The notes beneath the pieces were generated by a model, which was not told the origin of the DNA, made no database searches, and saw only the letters and a program-made list of their open reading frames with translations. A DNA stretch of 64,000 nt, taken from contig NZ_SSOC01000005.1 of NCBI RefSeq assembly GCF_004801295.1, forward strand, positions 532,448 to 596,447. The letters are read 5' to 3'. This document shows positions 55,450 to 64,000 of the stretch, piece after piece. Each line of letters opens with the position of its first letter. Within the stretch, counting starts at the first letter, position 1. Position numbers and translations under genes: made by a program. The stretch is from Pseudothauera nasutitermitis (GTDB lineage Bacteria; Pseudomonadota; Gammaproteobacteria; Burkholderiales; Rhodocyclaceae).

Positions 55450-55749
55450 TCAGCCGAGCACCTGGACGATGGCCCCGCCGATCTCGTAGCGCCCGCCACC
55501 CAAGGCGTGGCAGCGCTTGACCTCCAGGCGGGCGTGCAGCGGCGCCGCGCCATTCGGCGAACTCACCGACACTTCGATGGTTTCCGACTCGCCCGGCACG
55601 TAGGTGGAGTGCAGGGTCATGCCGCTGATGCTCAGTTCGATGCATTCCGCCTCGACGGTCACGCTGCCGGGCAGGTGAATGGCCGCCGCGCAACCCAGCG
55701 GGATGCGGCGGTCGAGTCGGCGTTCGGGAGGCGCGGAACGATCGTTCAT
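55450..55749 (-). CDS. PilZ-domain protein
   Basis: The 99-residue single-domain protein has RRLDRRIPLG near residue 10 and ECIELSISGMTLHS near 35. These correspond to the RxxxR and [D/N]xSxxG motifs of PilZ, with the second element changed to E-x-S-x-S-G. The remaining strands are barrel-like. It is a likely c-di-GMP receptor. It is encoded next to the TolC/Lap genes, which are also c-di-GMP linked. Confidence 0.8.
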   Translation of the reverse strand: MNDRSAPPERRLDRRIPLGCAAAIHLPGSVTVEAECIELSISGMTLHSTYVPGESETIEVSVSSPNGAAPLHARLEVKRCHALGGGRYEIGGAIVQVLG

Positions 55750-55847
55750 GGCGGAGACCGAAACGGAAGTGGCAACGCCGCGATTGTAGCGCCCCCGGCA
55801 AGAATTCCGGCATGTTCGAACGGCATTTCTGTCACGCGGTGAACGCA

Positions 55848-55871
55848 GGAGGCGGCCCGCAGGCCGCCTCC
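55848..55871. terminator. strong GC hairpin downstream of the TolC-like gene
   Basis: GGAGGCGGCC and GGCCGCCTCC form a perfect 10-bp stem with a CGCA loop, 22 bases past the end of the minus-strand tolC-like gene. No T-run follows on the minus strand, so it is a probable but untypical terminator. Confidence 0.55.
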
Positions 55872-55892
55872 TTGCACCAGGACGTGTGACGC

Positions 55893-57329
55893 TCAGCGGC
55901 CGTTGGCGCGCATGGCTTCGGCGAACACGGCTTCCTTGTCGATGCTGATCGGCAGCGGCGCTTCGGCCGGGCAGATGGTGTCCACGTCGGTGGCGCCGCC
56001 TTCGTAGCCCAGTTCGGTGGCCGAGGGCAGATCCTCGCGCGCCACTTCTAGAGTGCGCATCAACCGGCCCATGCCGGCCAGGGTACGCGCCTGGGCGATG
56101 ATCTGGTCGGTGAGCGCGGAGGCGTAGGCACGGCGGGCCTGGAAGTACTCGTTCTCGGTATCGAGCAGGTCGAGCAGGGTGCGCTGGCCGATGTCGAACT
56201 GGCGGCGGTAGGCTTCACGCGCCTTTTCGATGGACAGTTGATGCTGGTCGAGGTACTGCAGTTGCTCGGACAGGCGCTGCACGTCGTTGTAGGCGATCGA
56301 CAGGGTCTGACGCAGGTCGCGGCAGGCCTTCTCGCGCAGATCCTTGGCCTGGTTGAGCGTCTCGGCAGCCTGGCGCACGCGCGCCACATCCGAACCACCG
56401 CGGAACAGGTTGTAGGTGAACACCAGTTGGACCATGCCGTCGCGCGAGGTACCGCTGAGGTTGTCCAGATTGCGGTCCACCGCCTGGCTGGCGCGCAGTT
56501 CCAGGCGCGGATGGAAGGCGGCGCGGCGGGCATTCACCTGTTCCTGGCCGGCACGCACGTTCTCGATCGCCGCGCTGATCGCCGGACTGGCGGAAAAGGC
56601 CTCCTGCAGCGCGTCGGCAGCGCGTGCCGGCAGGGCCTCGGCGGTCAGGCGCACGCCGATGGCGGGCAGTTCGGCCGGCGGCGTGGTGCCCACGATGCGC
56701 TGGTAGCGCGCGCTCACGTCATGGAGGTTGGAGACTTCGGTGAGCAGGTTGGACTCGGCCAGCGCCAGACGGCCGGTGGCCTGCTCGAGATCCACCCGGC
56801 GGCCCACGCCGGCACCGGCGCGCTCGCCGATCTGGTCGTGGATTTCACGGTGCAGCACGTAGTTGTCCTGCGCCAGGCGCACCAGTTCGCGGTAGCGCAG
56901 CACATCCGCATAGGCGCGCAGAGCTTCCAGCGCGGCGCCTTCGGAGGCATCCATCAATTCGAAGTAGCGCGCCAGCTTGGCGTGATCGAGGCGGGAGACC
57001 TCGCTGCGCGTGTAGAAGCCGTCGTACACCATCTGGATCAGCGACAGCGTGGCGTTGCGATGGCTGAAGCTGTCCGTGCCCAGTCCGGGGCGGGTTTGGC
57101 GCTCACGGCCGGTGCTGGCGGTGAAGTCGAGCTGCGGGAAATAGCCGCCGCGCGCCACGCCCTGCTCCTCTTCCGCGGCGCGGAAGGCATGCCAGCTGGC
57201 CTGGACTTCGGGATTGCTCACGACGGCGGTGCGCGCGGCTTCGCGCAGCGCATCCGGCACCTGTGCGAAGACCGCCGCGGGCAGACTGGCCGCAACGGCC
57301 ACCACGATCATTCGGCGAATCCTGTTCAT
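55893..57329 (-). CDS. lapE: TolC-family outer-membrane channel (LapE-like)
   Basis: The 478-residue protein has a signal peptide (RRMIVVAVAASLPAAVFAQ), two OEP repeats (residues 30-215 and 235-430) with long helices, and typical spots such as GYFPQLDFTAS, VDLEQATGRLALAESNLL, AFHPRLELRASQ and FDIGQRTLLDLLDTENEYFQARRAY. It would be the outer-membrane pore of a type I secretion system. The neighbours lapG, lapD and the giant adhesin make LapE the best assignment. No membrane-fusion protein or ABC partner (LapC/LapB) is in the window. It is divergent from lapG with a 198-bp gap. Confidence 0.85.
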   Translation of the reverse strand: MNRIRRMIVVAVAASLPAAVFAQVPDALREAARTAVVSNPEVQASWHAFRAAEEEQGVARGGYFPQLDFTASTGRERQTRPGLGTDSFSHRNATLSLIQMVYDGFYTRSEVSRLDHAKLARYFELMDASEGAALEALRAYADVLRYRELVRLAQDNYVLHREIHDQIGERAGAGVGRRVDLEQATGRLALAESNLLTEVSNLHDVSARYQRIVGTTPPAELPAIGVRLTAEALPARAADALQEAFSASPAISAAIENVRAGQEQVNARRAAFHPRLELRASQAVDRNLDNLSGTSRDGMVQLVFTYNLFRGGSDVARVRQAAETLNQAKDLREKACRDLRQTLSIAYNDVQRLSEQLQYLDQHQLSIEKAREAYRRQFDIGQRTLLDLLDTENEYFQARRAYASALTDQIIAQARTLAGMGRLMRTLEVAREDLPSATELGYEGGATDVDTICPAEAPLPISIDKEAVFAEAMRANGR

Positions 57330-57527
57330 GATGTTTCCAATGTAGTCAGATTGAATCGGCGCGCGGACGAAGCATACGCCCTCGCGTAATGGGCAGGCCG
57401 ATCTTAGGGGAATCCCCCCCGGCCGAGTGCGAACTATTTGCCGCTTTCCGGGGGCTTTCTGCAAAATCTGGCAAACCCCTGCTGCGCATGGCGGATAATC
57501 CGGACTCATCCCCGCACGACAGGCCCG

Positions 57528-58226
57528 ATGAGCTCAACCCGGCACTCTCCTGCAAGCAGCGCCCTGCGCCGGTTCGCCTGGGTGCTGTGCTGCGCCGGCG
57601 TGCTTTCATGGTGGATCGCGGGAGTCGCCGCGCCGGATTTCGACCGCATGCAGCGGCTGGCCGTGGAACGCTACGGACAACGCGCCGGCGAAACCGTGAC
57701 GGCCTGGCGTGCGCTGCTCGCTGAGGCCGCCGAGACGGACGAGCGCACGCGTCTGGAGCGGGTGAATACCTTCTTCAACCGGCGCATCGCCTTCGACGAC
57801 GACATCGTCGTCTGGGGTGAGCAGGACTACTGGGCCACCCCGCTGGAGACCATGGGCAAGGGCGCCGGGGACTGCGAGGATTTTTCCATCGCCAAGTACA
57901 TGTCGCTGCTGCAACTCGGCGTGCCGGCCGAGCGCCTGCGCATGATCTACGTGCGCGCGCGCATCGGCGGGCCGCAGAGCACGATCAGCCAGGCGCACAT
58001 GGTGGTGGGCTACTACGCCACGCCGGACGCCGAGCCGCTGATCCTCGACAATCTGATCGGCGAGATCCGCCCGGCCTCGCGCCGGGGCGATCTGTTCCCG
58101 GTGTTCAGCTTCAACAGTGAAGGATTGTGGGTCGGCGGCGCCAGCACTTCGTCGGCCGACCCCACCACCCGCCTGTCGCGCTGGCGCGACGTACTCGAAC
58201 GCATGCGCGCGGAGGGGCTGCGATGA
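57528..58226 (+). CDS. lapG: periplasmic LapG-type transglutaminase-like cysteine protease
   Basis: The 232-residue protein has a signal/anchor (WVLCCAGVLSWWIAGVAA), then the bacterial transglutaminase-like (DUF920) core: cysteine in GAGDCEDFSIAKY, histidine in QAHMVVGYY and aspartate in LILDNLIGE. LapG cuts the N-terminal retention module of LapA-type adhesins when c-di-GMP is low, releasing the adhesin. It lies 52 bases upstream of lapD, which controls it. Confidence 0.92.
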   Translation: MSSTRHSPASSALRRFAWVLCCAGVLSWWIAGVAAPDFDRMQRLAVERYGQRAGETVTAWRALLAEAAETDERTRLERVNTFFNRRIAFDDDIVVWGEQDYWATPLETMGKGAGDCEDFSIAKYMSLLQLGVPAERLRMIYVRARIGGPQSTISQAHMVVGYYATPDAEPLILDNLIGEIRPASRRGDLFPVFSFNSEGLWVGGASTSSADPTTRLSRWRDVLERMRAEGLR

Positions 58227-58278
58227 CCCGTCCGCACGCGACGCCGCCCCACGAGGGCCTTTCCGGAGCATTCCGCCC

Positions 58279-60189
58279 ATGTCCCTGATCAAGCAACTGT
58301 GGATTGCCATCGCGCTGGTGATGTCGCTGGCTTTCGGCGGCAGCCTGGTGGTCAGCACGCTGTCCGCGCGCCACTACCTCACCCAGCAGCTCACCGTGAA
58401 GAATCTGGACAATGCCACCTCGCTCGCGCTGTCGCTGTCGCAGCTGGACAAGGATCCGGTGGAGGTGGAACTGCAGATCGCCGCGCAGTTCGACGCTGGA
58501 CACTACCGCCTGATCCGTCTGGTCGACCCGAGCGGCCAGGTGATCGCCGAACGCGTCAACAACGGGCCTGCCGGTGGCGCGCCGGAATGGTTCATCCGCC
58601 TGGTGCCCATCGCGCCGCAGGCCGGCGTCGCGCAGGTGCAGGACGGCTGGAACCGCTTCGGCACGCTCACGCTGGAAAGCCATTCGCGCTACGTCTATGA
58701 ATCGCTGTGGTCCGGCATGCTGATGCTGCTCGCCTGGTTCGTCGCCGGCGGCGCGCTCACCGGCCTGGCCGGCACCTTGCTGATCAAGCACATCACCCGT
58801 CCGCTGGGACGCGTGGTGGAACAGGCCGAGGCCATCGGCGGGCGCCGCTTCGTCACCACCGAGGAACCCAACACCGCCGAATTCCGCAGCGTGGTGCGTG
58901 CGATGAATCTGCTCTCCGAACGCGTGCGCGGCATGCTCGCGGAAGAGTCACAGCGCATCGAACAGTTGCGCCGTCAGCATCAGCACGACGAACTCACCGG
59001 CCTGCTCACCCGAAACCAGTTCCTCAACCAGCTCGACACCGCGCTGGCGCGCGACGACGAACAGGCCGGCGGAGTACTGGCGATTGCCCGCCTGGGCGAC
59101 CTGGAACGCCTCAACCGCCAGCTCGGCCGCCCGCAGGCCGATCGCCTGCTGCAGGATGTGGCGCTGTGCTTCGATGCGGCCGTGGGCGAACACGAAGGCT
59201 GGGAAAGCGGCCGCCTCAATGGCACCGACTTCGCCCTGTTGGCCTGCGGCGCGCAGGATGCGGGAGCGATCTGCCGGGATCTGCGCGCCCGCCTCGACGC
59301 CCTGCTCGACGGTACCGCAGTGGAGCCCGCGCCGCGTCTGCCGATGGGCGCCGCCGCCTTTACGCAGGGCGAAGCGCGTACGCATCTGCTGGCGCGCGTC
59401 GACGGCGCGCTGGCCTCCGCCGAGCAGACCGGCGAACGCGCGCTCTGCCTGGCCGACGCCGATCACGAGGCACCGCGCCACGCCGACCTGGCCGACTGGC
59501 GGCGCACCCTGCTCCACGCGCTGGACACGCACGGCGTCCAGCTGGGCGAGTACCCGGTGATCGGCAGCGGCGGGGAGCTCCTGCACCATGAGGCACCGAT
59601 GCGCCTGCACCTGGATGGCGGCTGGCAGGGCGCCGGCTACTTCATGCCGTGGGCGGCGCGCCTGGGCCTGCTGGCCCGTCTGGACATCGCCGTGCTGCAC
59701 GCCGCGCTGCGCAAGATCGGCGAAACCGGCCGGGCGCTGGGCATCAACGTTTCGGCGGATTCGCTGCGCGACGCGGCCTTCCGCAGCGAACTGTTCGCCA
59801 GCCTGCAGGCCCATCCGGCGCAGGCCGGACATCTGTGGATCGAGGTGCCCGAGTACGGCGTGCTGCGCCACCAGGCGGAATTCCGCGCCCTGTGCCTGGC
59901 GCTCAAGCCGCTGGGCTGCCGCGTCGGCATCGAGCACGCCGGACGCCAGTTCAGCCGCATCGGCGATCTGCACGATCTGGGGCTGGATTATCTGAAGGTG
60001 GATACCTCGATGGTGCGCGGCATCGATACCGACACGGGCAACCAGAACGTGCTGCGCGGCCTGTGCGTGGTGGCCCACGCCATCGGCCTGACGGTGATCG
60101 GCGAAGGCGTGAGCAACGAGGCCGAGGCGCGCACGCTGATCGGCCTGGGCGTGGATGGCCTGACCGGCCCCGGTATCCGCGGCGCCTGA
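58279..60189 (+). CDS. lapD: LapD-type c-di-GMP receptor with degenerate GGDEF and EAL domains
   Basis: The 636-residue protein has an N-terminal membrane helix, a periplasmic LapD/MoxY-type domain (residues 30-150), a second helix (near 155-175), HAMP (ITRPLGRVVEQAEAIGG), a GGDEF-like domain and an EAL-like domain. The diguanylate cyclase motif reads RLNGTDFALL instead of GGDEF, and the phosphodiesterase motif reads HHEAPMRL instead of EAL. It is therefore probably non-catalytic and binds c-di-GMP through the EAL domain. When bound it would hold LapG and protect the adhesin. Start at 58279. Confidence 0.92.
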   Translation: MSLIKQLWIAIALVMSLAFGGSLVVSTLSARHYLTQQLTVKNLDNATSLALSLSQLDKDPVEVELQIAAQFDAGHYRLIRLVDPSGQVIAERVNNGPAGGAPEWFIRLVPIAPQAGVAQVQDGWNRFGTLTLESHSRYVYESLWSGMLMLLAWFVAGGALTGLAGTLLIKHITRPLGRVVEQAEAIGGRRFVTTEEPNTAEFRSVVRAMNLLSERVRGMLAEESQRIEQLRRQHQHDELTGLLTRNQFLNQLDTALARDDEQAGGVLAIARLGDLERLNRQLGRPQADRLLQDVALCFDAAVGEHEGWESGRLNGTDFALLACGAQDAGAICRDLRARLDALLDGTAVEPAPRLPMGAAAFTQGEARTHLLARVDGALASAEQTGERALCLADADHEAPRHADLADWRRTLLHALDTHGVQLGEYPVIGSGGELLHHEAPMRLHLDGGWQGAGYFMPWAARLGLLARLDIAVLHAALRKIGETGRALGINVSADSLRDAAFRSELFASLQAHPAQAGHLWIEVPEYGVLRHQAEFRALCLALKPLGCRVGIEHAGRQFSRIGDLHDLGLDYLKVDTSMVRGIDTDTGNQNVLRGLCVVAHAIGLTVIGEGVSNEAEARTLIGLGVDGLTGPGIRGA

Positions 60190-60208
60190 GCGGCGGACGG
60201 GCAGCCGT

Positions 60209-60532
60209 CTAAAGCAGCCCGTTGTCGTCGTCGAGCAGGTTCAGCCGGCGGGAAGCACGCGCACCACGGCGCACGTTGAGTTTTTCCTGCGCGGCCGCGG
60301 GCAGATCGGTGAAGCGGATCACCGAACGCTCGACCAGCAGATCGATCACGTCCTCCAGCACGCGCACCAGGGACAGGTCGGTATCGGCCAGCCCGGCATC
60401 GCCACTGGTCAGGGCGCGCGCGAACACGGCCACGTCGGGCTCATCGCTCTTGGCCTGCGTCCAGCCCTCGCCATCCGGTTCGAGCGCCGCGGCGATCACC
60501 CGGCCCTGCTCGTCGCGTTTGATATAGACCAT
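60209..60532 (-). CDS. small conserved protein (annotated in relatives as tryptophan synthase beta-like)
   Basis: The 107-residue protein starts MVYIKRDEQGRVIAAALEPD and continues with DTDLSLVRVLEDVIDLLVER, IRFTDLPAAAQEKLNVRRGA. This is a small conserved family that databases often label as tryptophan synthase subunit beta-like. It lacks the PLP fold, so the label has no functional support. The ATG at 60532 is preferred over the ATG at 60550. It lies between the terminator of the adhesin gene and lapD, oriented opposite to lapD. Confidence 0.75.
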   Translation of the reverse strand: MVYIKRDEQGRVIAAALEPDGEGWTQAKSDEPDVAVFARALTSGDAGLADTDLSLVRVLEDVIDLLVERSVIRFTDLPAAAQEKLNVRRGARASRRLNLLDDDNGLL

Positions 60533-60558
60533 CGGCACTCCCCGCCCCACGCAAGAAA

Positions 60559-60590
60559 GCCCGTTACGCCCCGCCAGGGGCGCAACGGGC
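60559..60590 (-). terminator. rho-independent terminator of the adhesin gene
   Basis: On the minus strand GCCCGTT-G-CGCCCC pairs with GGGGCG-T-AACGGGC around a four-base loop and is followed by TTTCTT. It lies 34 bases past the stop of the LapA-like gene and just upstream of the small conserved gene, so it should separate the two. Confidence 0.8.
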
Positions 60591-60623
60591 CCGAAATACC
60601 CGGCAAGCCGCCGGAGTGGGCGA

Positions 60624-63600
60624 TCAGTCGATCTGGATCGCCTGCTTGTTGATCAAATCCTGGATGATCGCCGACTGGCTCGTCAAGCCTCCATCGATCA
60701 GCCCGGTCACCCCATCGAGAACGATCACCTGGTCATGCGACGCATTGACGTTGCCGGTGGTGCTGATGGTGAGCACCGTGTTGCCCGAACTTTCTTCGAC
60801 CTTGAGGTAGTGGTCCAGGCTGCCGCTGTGTCCATCAAGGAGATCGCGCAGGTCCAGCACGTCGCCCTGGCCGAGGTTGAAATCGGTCACCCGATCGGTC
60901 GCCGGCTGGCTGTTGGTCCCCTGATCGCCCAGACGCCAGACGAACACATCGGCACCGAGGCCCCCGGTCAGCACATCATCCCCGGCGCCGCCAATCAGGA
61001 TGTCGGCACCGTCGGTACCCACCAGCGTATCGTTGCCAGCCGTGCCACGCTCGATGTTCAGCGAGGTGCTGCCCTCTGCCGTGTCGGTTCCGTCGGCAGC
61101 CTTCGCCGTAACCGTCAGCGTCAATTCGCCGGAGAAGTCGCTCGGCACATTCATCGACAGGCCGCTGACCGACACTTCCTTGGTCACCGGATCCACCTGC
61201 ACCGTGTAGGCGCCCGCGCCATCCAGCGGCAGCGTCCACTTGCCGGAACCGTCGTGCGTACCCGCCGAGAGCGTAATGCCGACCGGCACGACGACGACGA
61301 GTTCGGTGATCGACTCGGTGTGGTAGTTGTCCGTCGGGGTGGCCACGATATTCAGTTCGTAGCTCGACGCGGCCACGTAGCTGACCTGATACACCAGGTA
61401 ATCGTTGTTGCCCGCGTAGTGCGCTTCTCCGACACCGGGGGTGGTGAATTCGATGGCAGCGATGAGCTTGCCGGCCGGCGCATTCCGGGTGATCACGCTG
61501 CCCACCTGGTCGTAGCCGCCCACCGCACTGTTGCCGTTCAGGATGACCGACTCGGACGTGCCGTCGGTGTAGATGAGCACGTACTTGGCATATTCGCCGG
61601 ACGCCAGCCAGGCCAGGCGGAACGAGACCGATTCGGCGGCCGTCTGCAGCTGCACCCTGAGCACTTCGCCGTTGCCGATTTCCTCGCTCGCACCATCCGA
61701 CGCACTCCCGGCCACGCCAAACCCGGTCGGCGAGCCGCTGCTGCGGACACTCAGCGTGGCCGGCTCGCCATCCTTGTAGGCGGTGACGGTGAATCCCGTC
61801 GGCGTACCGAGAACGTTCGCAGTGGTCAGGGTCTGCACGACGGAGCCGGCCACCTGCACATCCACGCTGACCTCCGGCTGGTCGGCCACCGGCGTGACCG
61901 TGATTTCCAGCGTGGAGGTGTCGGACTGCACACCGTTGGTGACGGTATAGGTCACCGTGGGCACCGGGCCGCTGTAGTCCTGCGCCGGTTCGAAACGGTA
62001 CTCACCGTCCGCGCCGATGGTCAGCGTGCCCACACCGCTGATCGTCGCCGTGTCACCCGCATCATAGATCGCGGGATCGCCCGCCACGGAGAACGAACTG
62101 ACCGCAGGCGTGCCGACGTTGGTATCCGTGTTGGCGAGCACGTTACCGGTCAACACGGCATCTTCAGCCGTGCTGATCACTTCGTTGCCGTCGGTGACGC
62201 TGGTATCCACCGGGACACCGGTACCGACCACCGTCACCGTCACCGTGGCGGTATCCTCGCCGCCCATGCCGTCGCTGATGGTGTACTGGAAGCTGTCGGT
62301 GGCCCATTCGCCTGCGGCCAGGTGCCCGAACTGGTTGTTGGTGTCGTAGCTGAAGCTGCCGTCGGCGTTGAGCATCAGCTTCGCACCGCTCGGCAGGGTG
62401 ATCCACTCACCGACGGTAAGCGCGCTGCCATTGACCGCGACGATGCTCAGCGGGTCATTCTCAGGATCGCTGTCATTGGCAAGGATGCCCTCCAGTTCGG
62501 AGACATTCAGCGTATCCCCCACGGAAACCAGGTAGGTGCCATTGGCCACTTCCGGTCCCGTTCCCGCGAAACCGGTCAAGAAGTAGCCCGAACTGTCGCC
62601 GCTCGAATCCCCATTATGCACGGCTTCAAAGCGCACACTGTTGAACAGACGGCCACCGGTATCGATCGCGAACGTGCCGGAATGCGTGCTGTTGGTGAGA
62701 TCGTTGAAACGGAATTCTCCGCTTGCAACCTCGACACCATCGAAATACGCCACCCAGCGCCCGATTTCGCCGTACCCGTTTTCATTGGAATACAGGTGGG
62801 AAACCGAGAACGTCGCCTGGTCGAGATTGCCGCTGAACTTCAGTTCGATCGCTTCGCTTTGACCACTGTTGTTACTCTGCAGTTGATCGGGTTCCTGATC
62901 AAGTGCACCACCGCGAGGGGAACCCTTCACACCCCGCATGTCACCGGACTGATACAACTCTCCCGCCGTACCGTCGGCCTTCCAGGCCGACAAATCCGTT
63001 AAGGAATGATTGCTGTCCGGGTTGCTCCAGCCACTGCCCAGGGAGCCAAGCGACACCGAATAGGGCTGGCCCGTGGGATCGTCGATGGCAACCGGCGGAG
63101 CGTTCAGGTCATAACTAGCAGTGTCGCTGCCGGTGGCGGTGTTGCTCGCGTTGTCCGTGGCCGTGGCGGTCGCCGTGTAGGTCACTTCCTCGTCGAAGCT
63201 CTCACCACTCAGGTCCACACTCCAGGTGCCATCCGGGTTCAGCGTCGCCGGGAACGGACCCAGATTGCTGCCGTCACTGCCGGTGATCGTCACCGACACA
63301 CTGGTCGCGTGCTCACTGGTACCGGTCAGGGTGCCCACCCCCGCATCGCTGATCTCGAAGCTCACCCCGACCGTCGGCAGCAGGTCGTAGCCCGCGGTGT
63401 CCGTATCCGTCGCGGTGTTGCTCGCGTTGTCCGTGGCCGTGGCGGTCGCCGTGTAGGTCACTTCCTCGTCGAAGCTCTCACCACTCAGATCCACACTCCA
63501 GCTGCCATCCGGATTCAGCGTCGCCGGGAACGGACCCAGATTGCTGCCGTCACTGCCGGTGATCGTCACCGACACGCTGGTCGCATGCTCGCTGGTGCCG

Positions 63601-64000
63601 GTCAGGGTGCCCACCCCCGCGTCGCTGATCTCGAAGCTCACCCCCACCGTCGGCAACAGATCGTAGCCGGCCGTGTCGCTGCCGGTGGCGGTGTTGCTCG
63701 CGTTGTCCGTCGCCGTGGCCGTCGCCGTGTAGGTCACTTCCTCGTCGAAGCTCTCACCACTCAGGTCCACACTCCAGCTGCCATCCGGATTCAGCGTCGC
63801 CGGGAACGGACCCAGATTGCTGCCGTCGCTGCCCGTGATCGTCACCGACACACTGGTCGCGTGCTCACTGGTGCCGGTCAGGGTGCCCACCCCCGCATCG
63901 CTGATCTCGAAGCTCACCCCGACGGTCGGCAGCAGGTCGTAGCCCGCGGTGTCCGTATCCGTCGCGGTGTTGCTCGCGTTGTCCGTGGCCGTGGCCGTCG
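60624..64000 (-). CDS. lapA: giant RTX/VCBS repeat adhesin, LapA-like, C-terminal part (5-prime end outside the window)
   Basis: The open frame runs without a stop to the right edge, so at least 1,124 C-terminal residues are seen. From the right come at least three Ig-like repeats of 92 residues (each begins SFEISDAGVGTLTGTSEHAT and ends TDNASNTATGSDTAGYDLLP). A region with a carbohydrate/collagen-binding-like insert, a cadherin-like VCBS domain (ILANDSDPENDPLSIVAVNG) and a second VCBS-type domain (VLTGNVLANTDTN) follow. The C-terminal RTX nonapeptides (GTDGADILIGGAGDDVLTGG) and a type I secretion target (TDRVTDFNLGQGDVLDLRDLL) end it. It would be exported by a type I system using the TolC/LapE channel and cut by LapG. 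The N-terminal retention module is not visible. Confidence 0.93.
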   Translation of the reverse strand, partial: TATATDNASNTATDTDTAGYDLLPTVGVSFEISDAGVGTLTGTSEHATSVSVTITGSDGSNLGPFPATLNPDGSWSVDLSGESFDEEVTYTATATATDNASNTATGSDTAGYDLLPTVGVSFEISDAGVGTLTGTSEHATSVSVTITGSDGSNLGPFPATLNPDGSWSVDLSGESFDEEVTYTATATATDNASNTATDTDTAGYDLLPTVGVSFEISDAGVGTLTGTSEHATSVSVTITGSDGSNLGPFPATLNPDGTWSVDLSGESFDEEVTYTATATATDNASNTATGSDTASYDLNAPPVAIDDPTGQPYSVSLGSLGSGWSNPDSNHSLTDLSAWKADGTAGELYQSGDMRGVKGSPRGGALDQEPDQLQSNNSGQSEAIELKFSGNLDQATFSVSHLYSNENGYGEIGRWVAYFDGVEVASGEFRFNDLTNSTHSGTFAIDTGGRLFNSVRFEAVHNGDSSGDSSGYFLTGFAGTGPEVANGTYLVSVGDTLNVSELEGILANDSDPENDPLSIVAVNGSALTVGEWITLPSGAKLMLNADGSFSYDTNNQFGHLAAGEWATDSFQYTISDGMGGEDTATVTVTVVGTGVPVDTSVTDGNEVISTAEDAVLTGNVLANTDTNVGTPAVSSFSVAGDPAIYDAGDTATISGVGTLTIGADGEYRFEPAQDYSGPVPTVTYTVTNGVQSDTSTLEITVTPVADQPEVSVDVQVAGSVVQTLTTANVLGTPTGFTVTAYKDGEPATLSVRSSGSPTGFGVAGSASDGASEEIGNGEVLRVQLQTAAESVSFRLAWLASGEYAKYVLIYTDGTSESVILNGNSAVGGYDQVGSVITRNAPAGKLIAAIEFTTPGVGEAHYAGNNDYLVYQVSYVAASSYELNIVATPTDNYHTESITELVVVVPVGITLSAGTHDGSGKWTLPLDGAGAYTVQVDPVTKEVSVSGLSMNVPSDFSGELTLTVTAKAADGTDTAEGSTSLNIERGTAGNDTLVGTDGADILIGGAGDDVLTGGLGADVFVWRLGDQGTNSQPATDRVTDFNLGQGDVLDLRDLLDGHSGSLDHYLKVEESSGNTVLTISTTGNVNASHDQVIVLDGVTGLIDGGLTSQSAIIQDLINKQAIQID
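63090..64000. repeat. 276-bp tandem repeats of the adhesin
   Basis: The same minus-strand segment starts at about 63365, 63641 and 63917 with an exact 276-bp period (92 codons). Copies differ by single synonymous or near-synonymous changes (for example GSW/GTW, TGSD/TDTD and cacactg/cacgctg). The array continues beyond the right edge. Near identity at DNA level points to recent expansion or gene conversion. Confidence 0.92.

Noticed and set aside
60735..63002. Plus-strand open frame of 755 codons opposite the adhesin gene
   Set aside because: The minus-strand frame has RTX, VCBS and secretion-target motifs and continues beyond the window. The plus-strand translation has none.

Overview
This window looks like a chromosomal segment of a GC-rich betaproteobacterium, most like Rhodocyclales (Thauera/Azoarcus-type). 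That placement is inferred from gene content and protein similarity, not from a marker gene. The evidence is a split leucine-degradation (liu) cluster with a MerR-type LiuR, a class I PHA synthase, a PilS/PilR-type sensor pair, O2-independent ubiquinone genes ubiUVT behind an FNR-type box, and a Lap-type (LapA/D/E/G) adhesin module. No rRNA, tRNA, CRISPR array, integrase or intact IS element was seen.

Region by region. (1) 1-6.3 kb: a visibly AT-richer island with a racemase/methyltransferase fusion, a small-molecule nucleotidyltransferase and a HAD phosphatase. A degenerate ABC-ATPase fragment, a complete PglK/MsbA-like ABC exporter, an AlbA_2 (Schlafen-like) regulator with a 12-bp tandem repeat, and a frameshifted C-terminal remnant of a PseC-type sugar aminotransferase follow. 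It reads as the worn edge of a surface-glycan locus. (2) 6.4-12 kb: a PhnA-like zinc-ribbon protein, a PilS/PilR pair, a coupled trio (two DUF1289 proteins and a metallo-beta-lactamase-fold hydrolase) and a VapBC module. (3) 12-25.5 kb: leucine/isovalerate catabolism, minus strand, in two blocks split by a plus-strand AraC-type regulator. The upstream block holds liuR, thioesterase, liuA, thiolase, acyl-CoA dehydrogenase and a DsbA-fold isomerase. The downstream block holds liuB, liuC, DUF4126, liuD and liuE. A Phd/VapC module with its own palindromic operator sits inside the downstream block. (4) 25.6-29 kb: a metallo-hydrolase, phaC with a strong terminator, and a PIN-domain gene. Acetyl-CoA from leucine degradation plus PHA synthase suggests carbon flow toward storage.

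(5) 29-36.2 kb: a cytoplasmic metal-receptor-like protein, a PilZ protein, an SDR, dsbA, a SPOR protein, argS, an orphan Wzz-like protein and a divergent HTH regulator. (6) 36.2-47.4 kb: ubiB, a single-polypeptide arginase-ornithine aminotransferase fusion, a Na+/solute symporter, ubiU-ubiV-ubiT, VanZ, a 2Fe-2S thioredoxin-like ferredoxin, a hydrolase, a GST and cutA. (7) 47.4-55.4 kb: dsbD, a REPIN-like repeat, ribE-ribBX-ribH-nusB, two tandem 3-hydroxyisobutyrate-dehydrogenase-family paralogs, a YbiB-type protein and dsbB. With dsbA, the window holds most of the periplasmic disulfide machinery. (8) 55.4-64 kb: a PilZ protein, a TolC/LapE-type outer-membrane channel, LapG protease, LapD receptor, a small conserved protein, and the C-terminal part of a giant repeat adhesin (LapA-like) that leaves the window on the right.

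The strongest candidates for new biology are the arginase-OAT fusion, the racemase-methyltransferase fusion with its nucleotidyltransferase/HAD partners, and the ubiUVT control region (an FNR-type box plus a perfect 30-bp palindrome just before the ubiU start). All functional calls rest on motif reading of the sequence; no database search was run.
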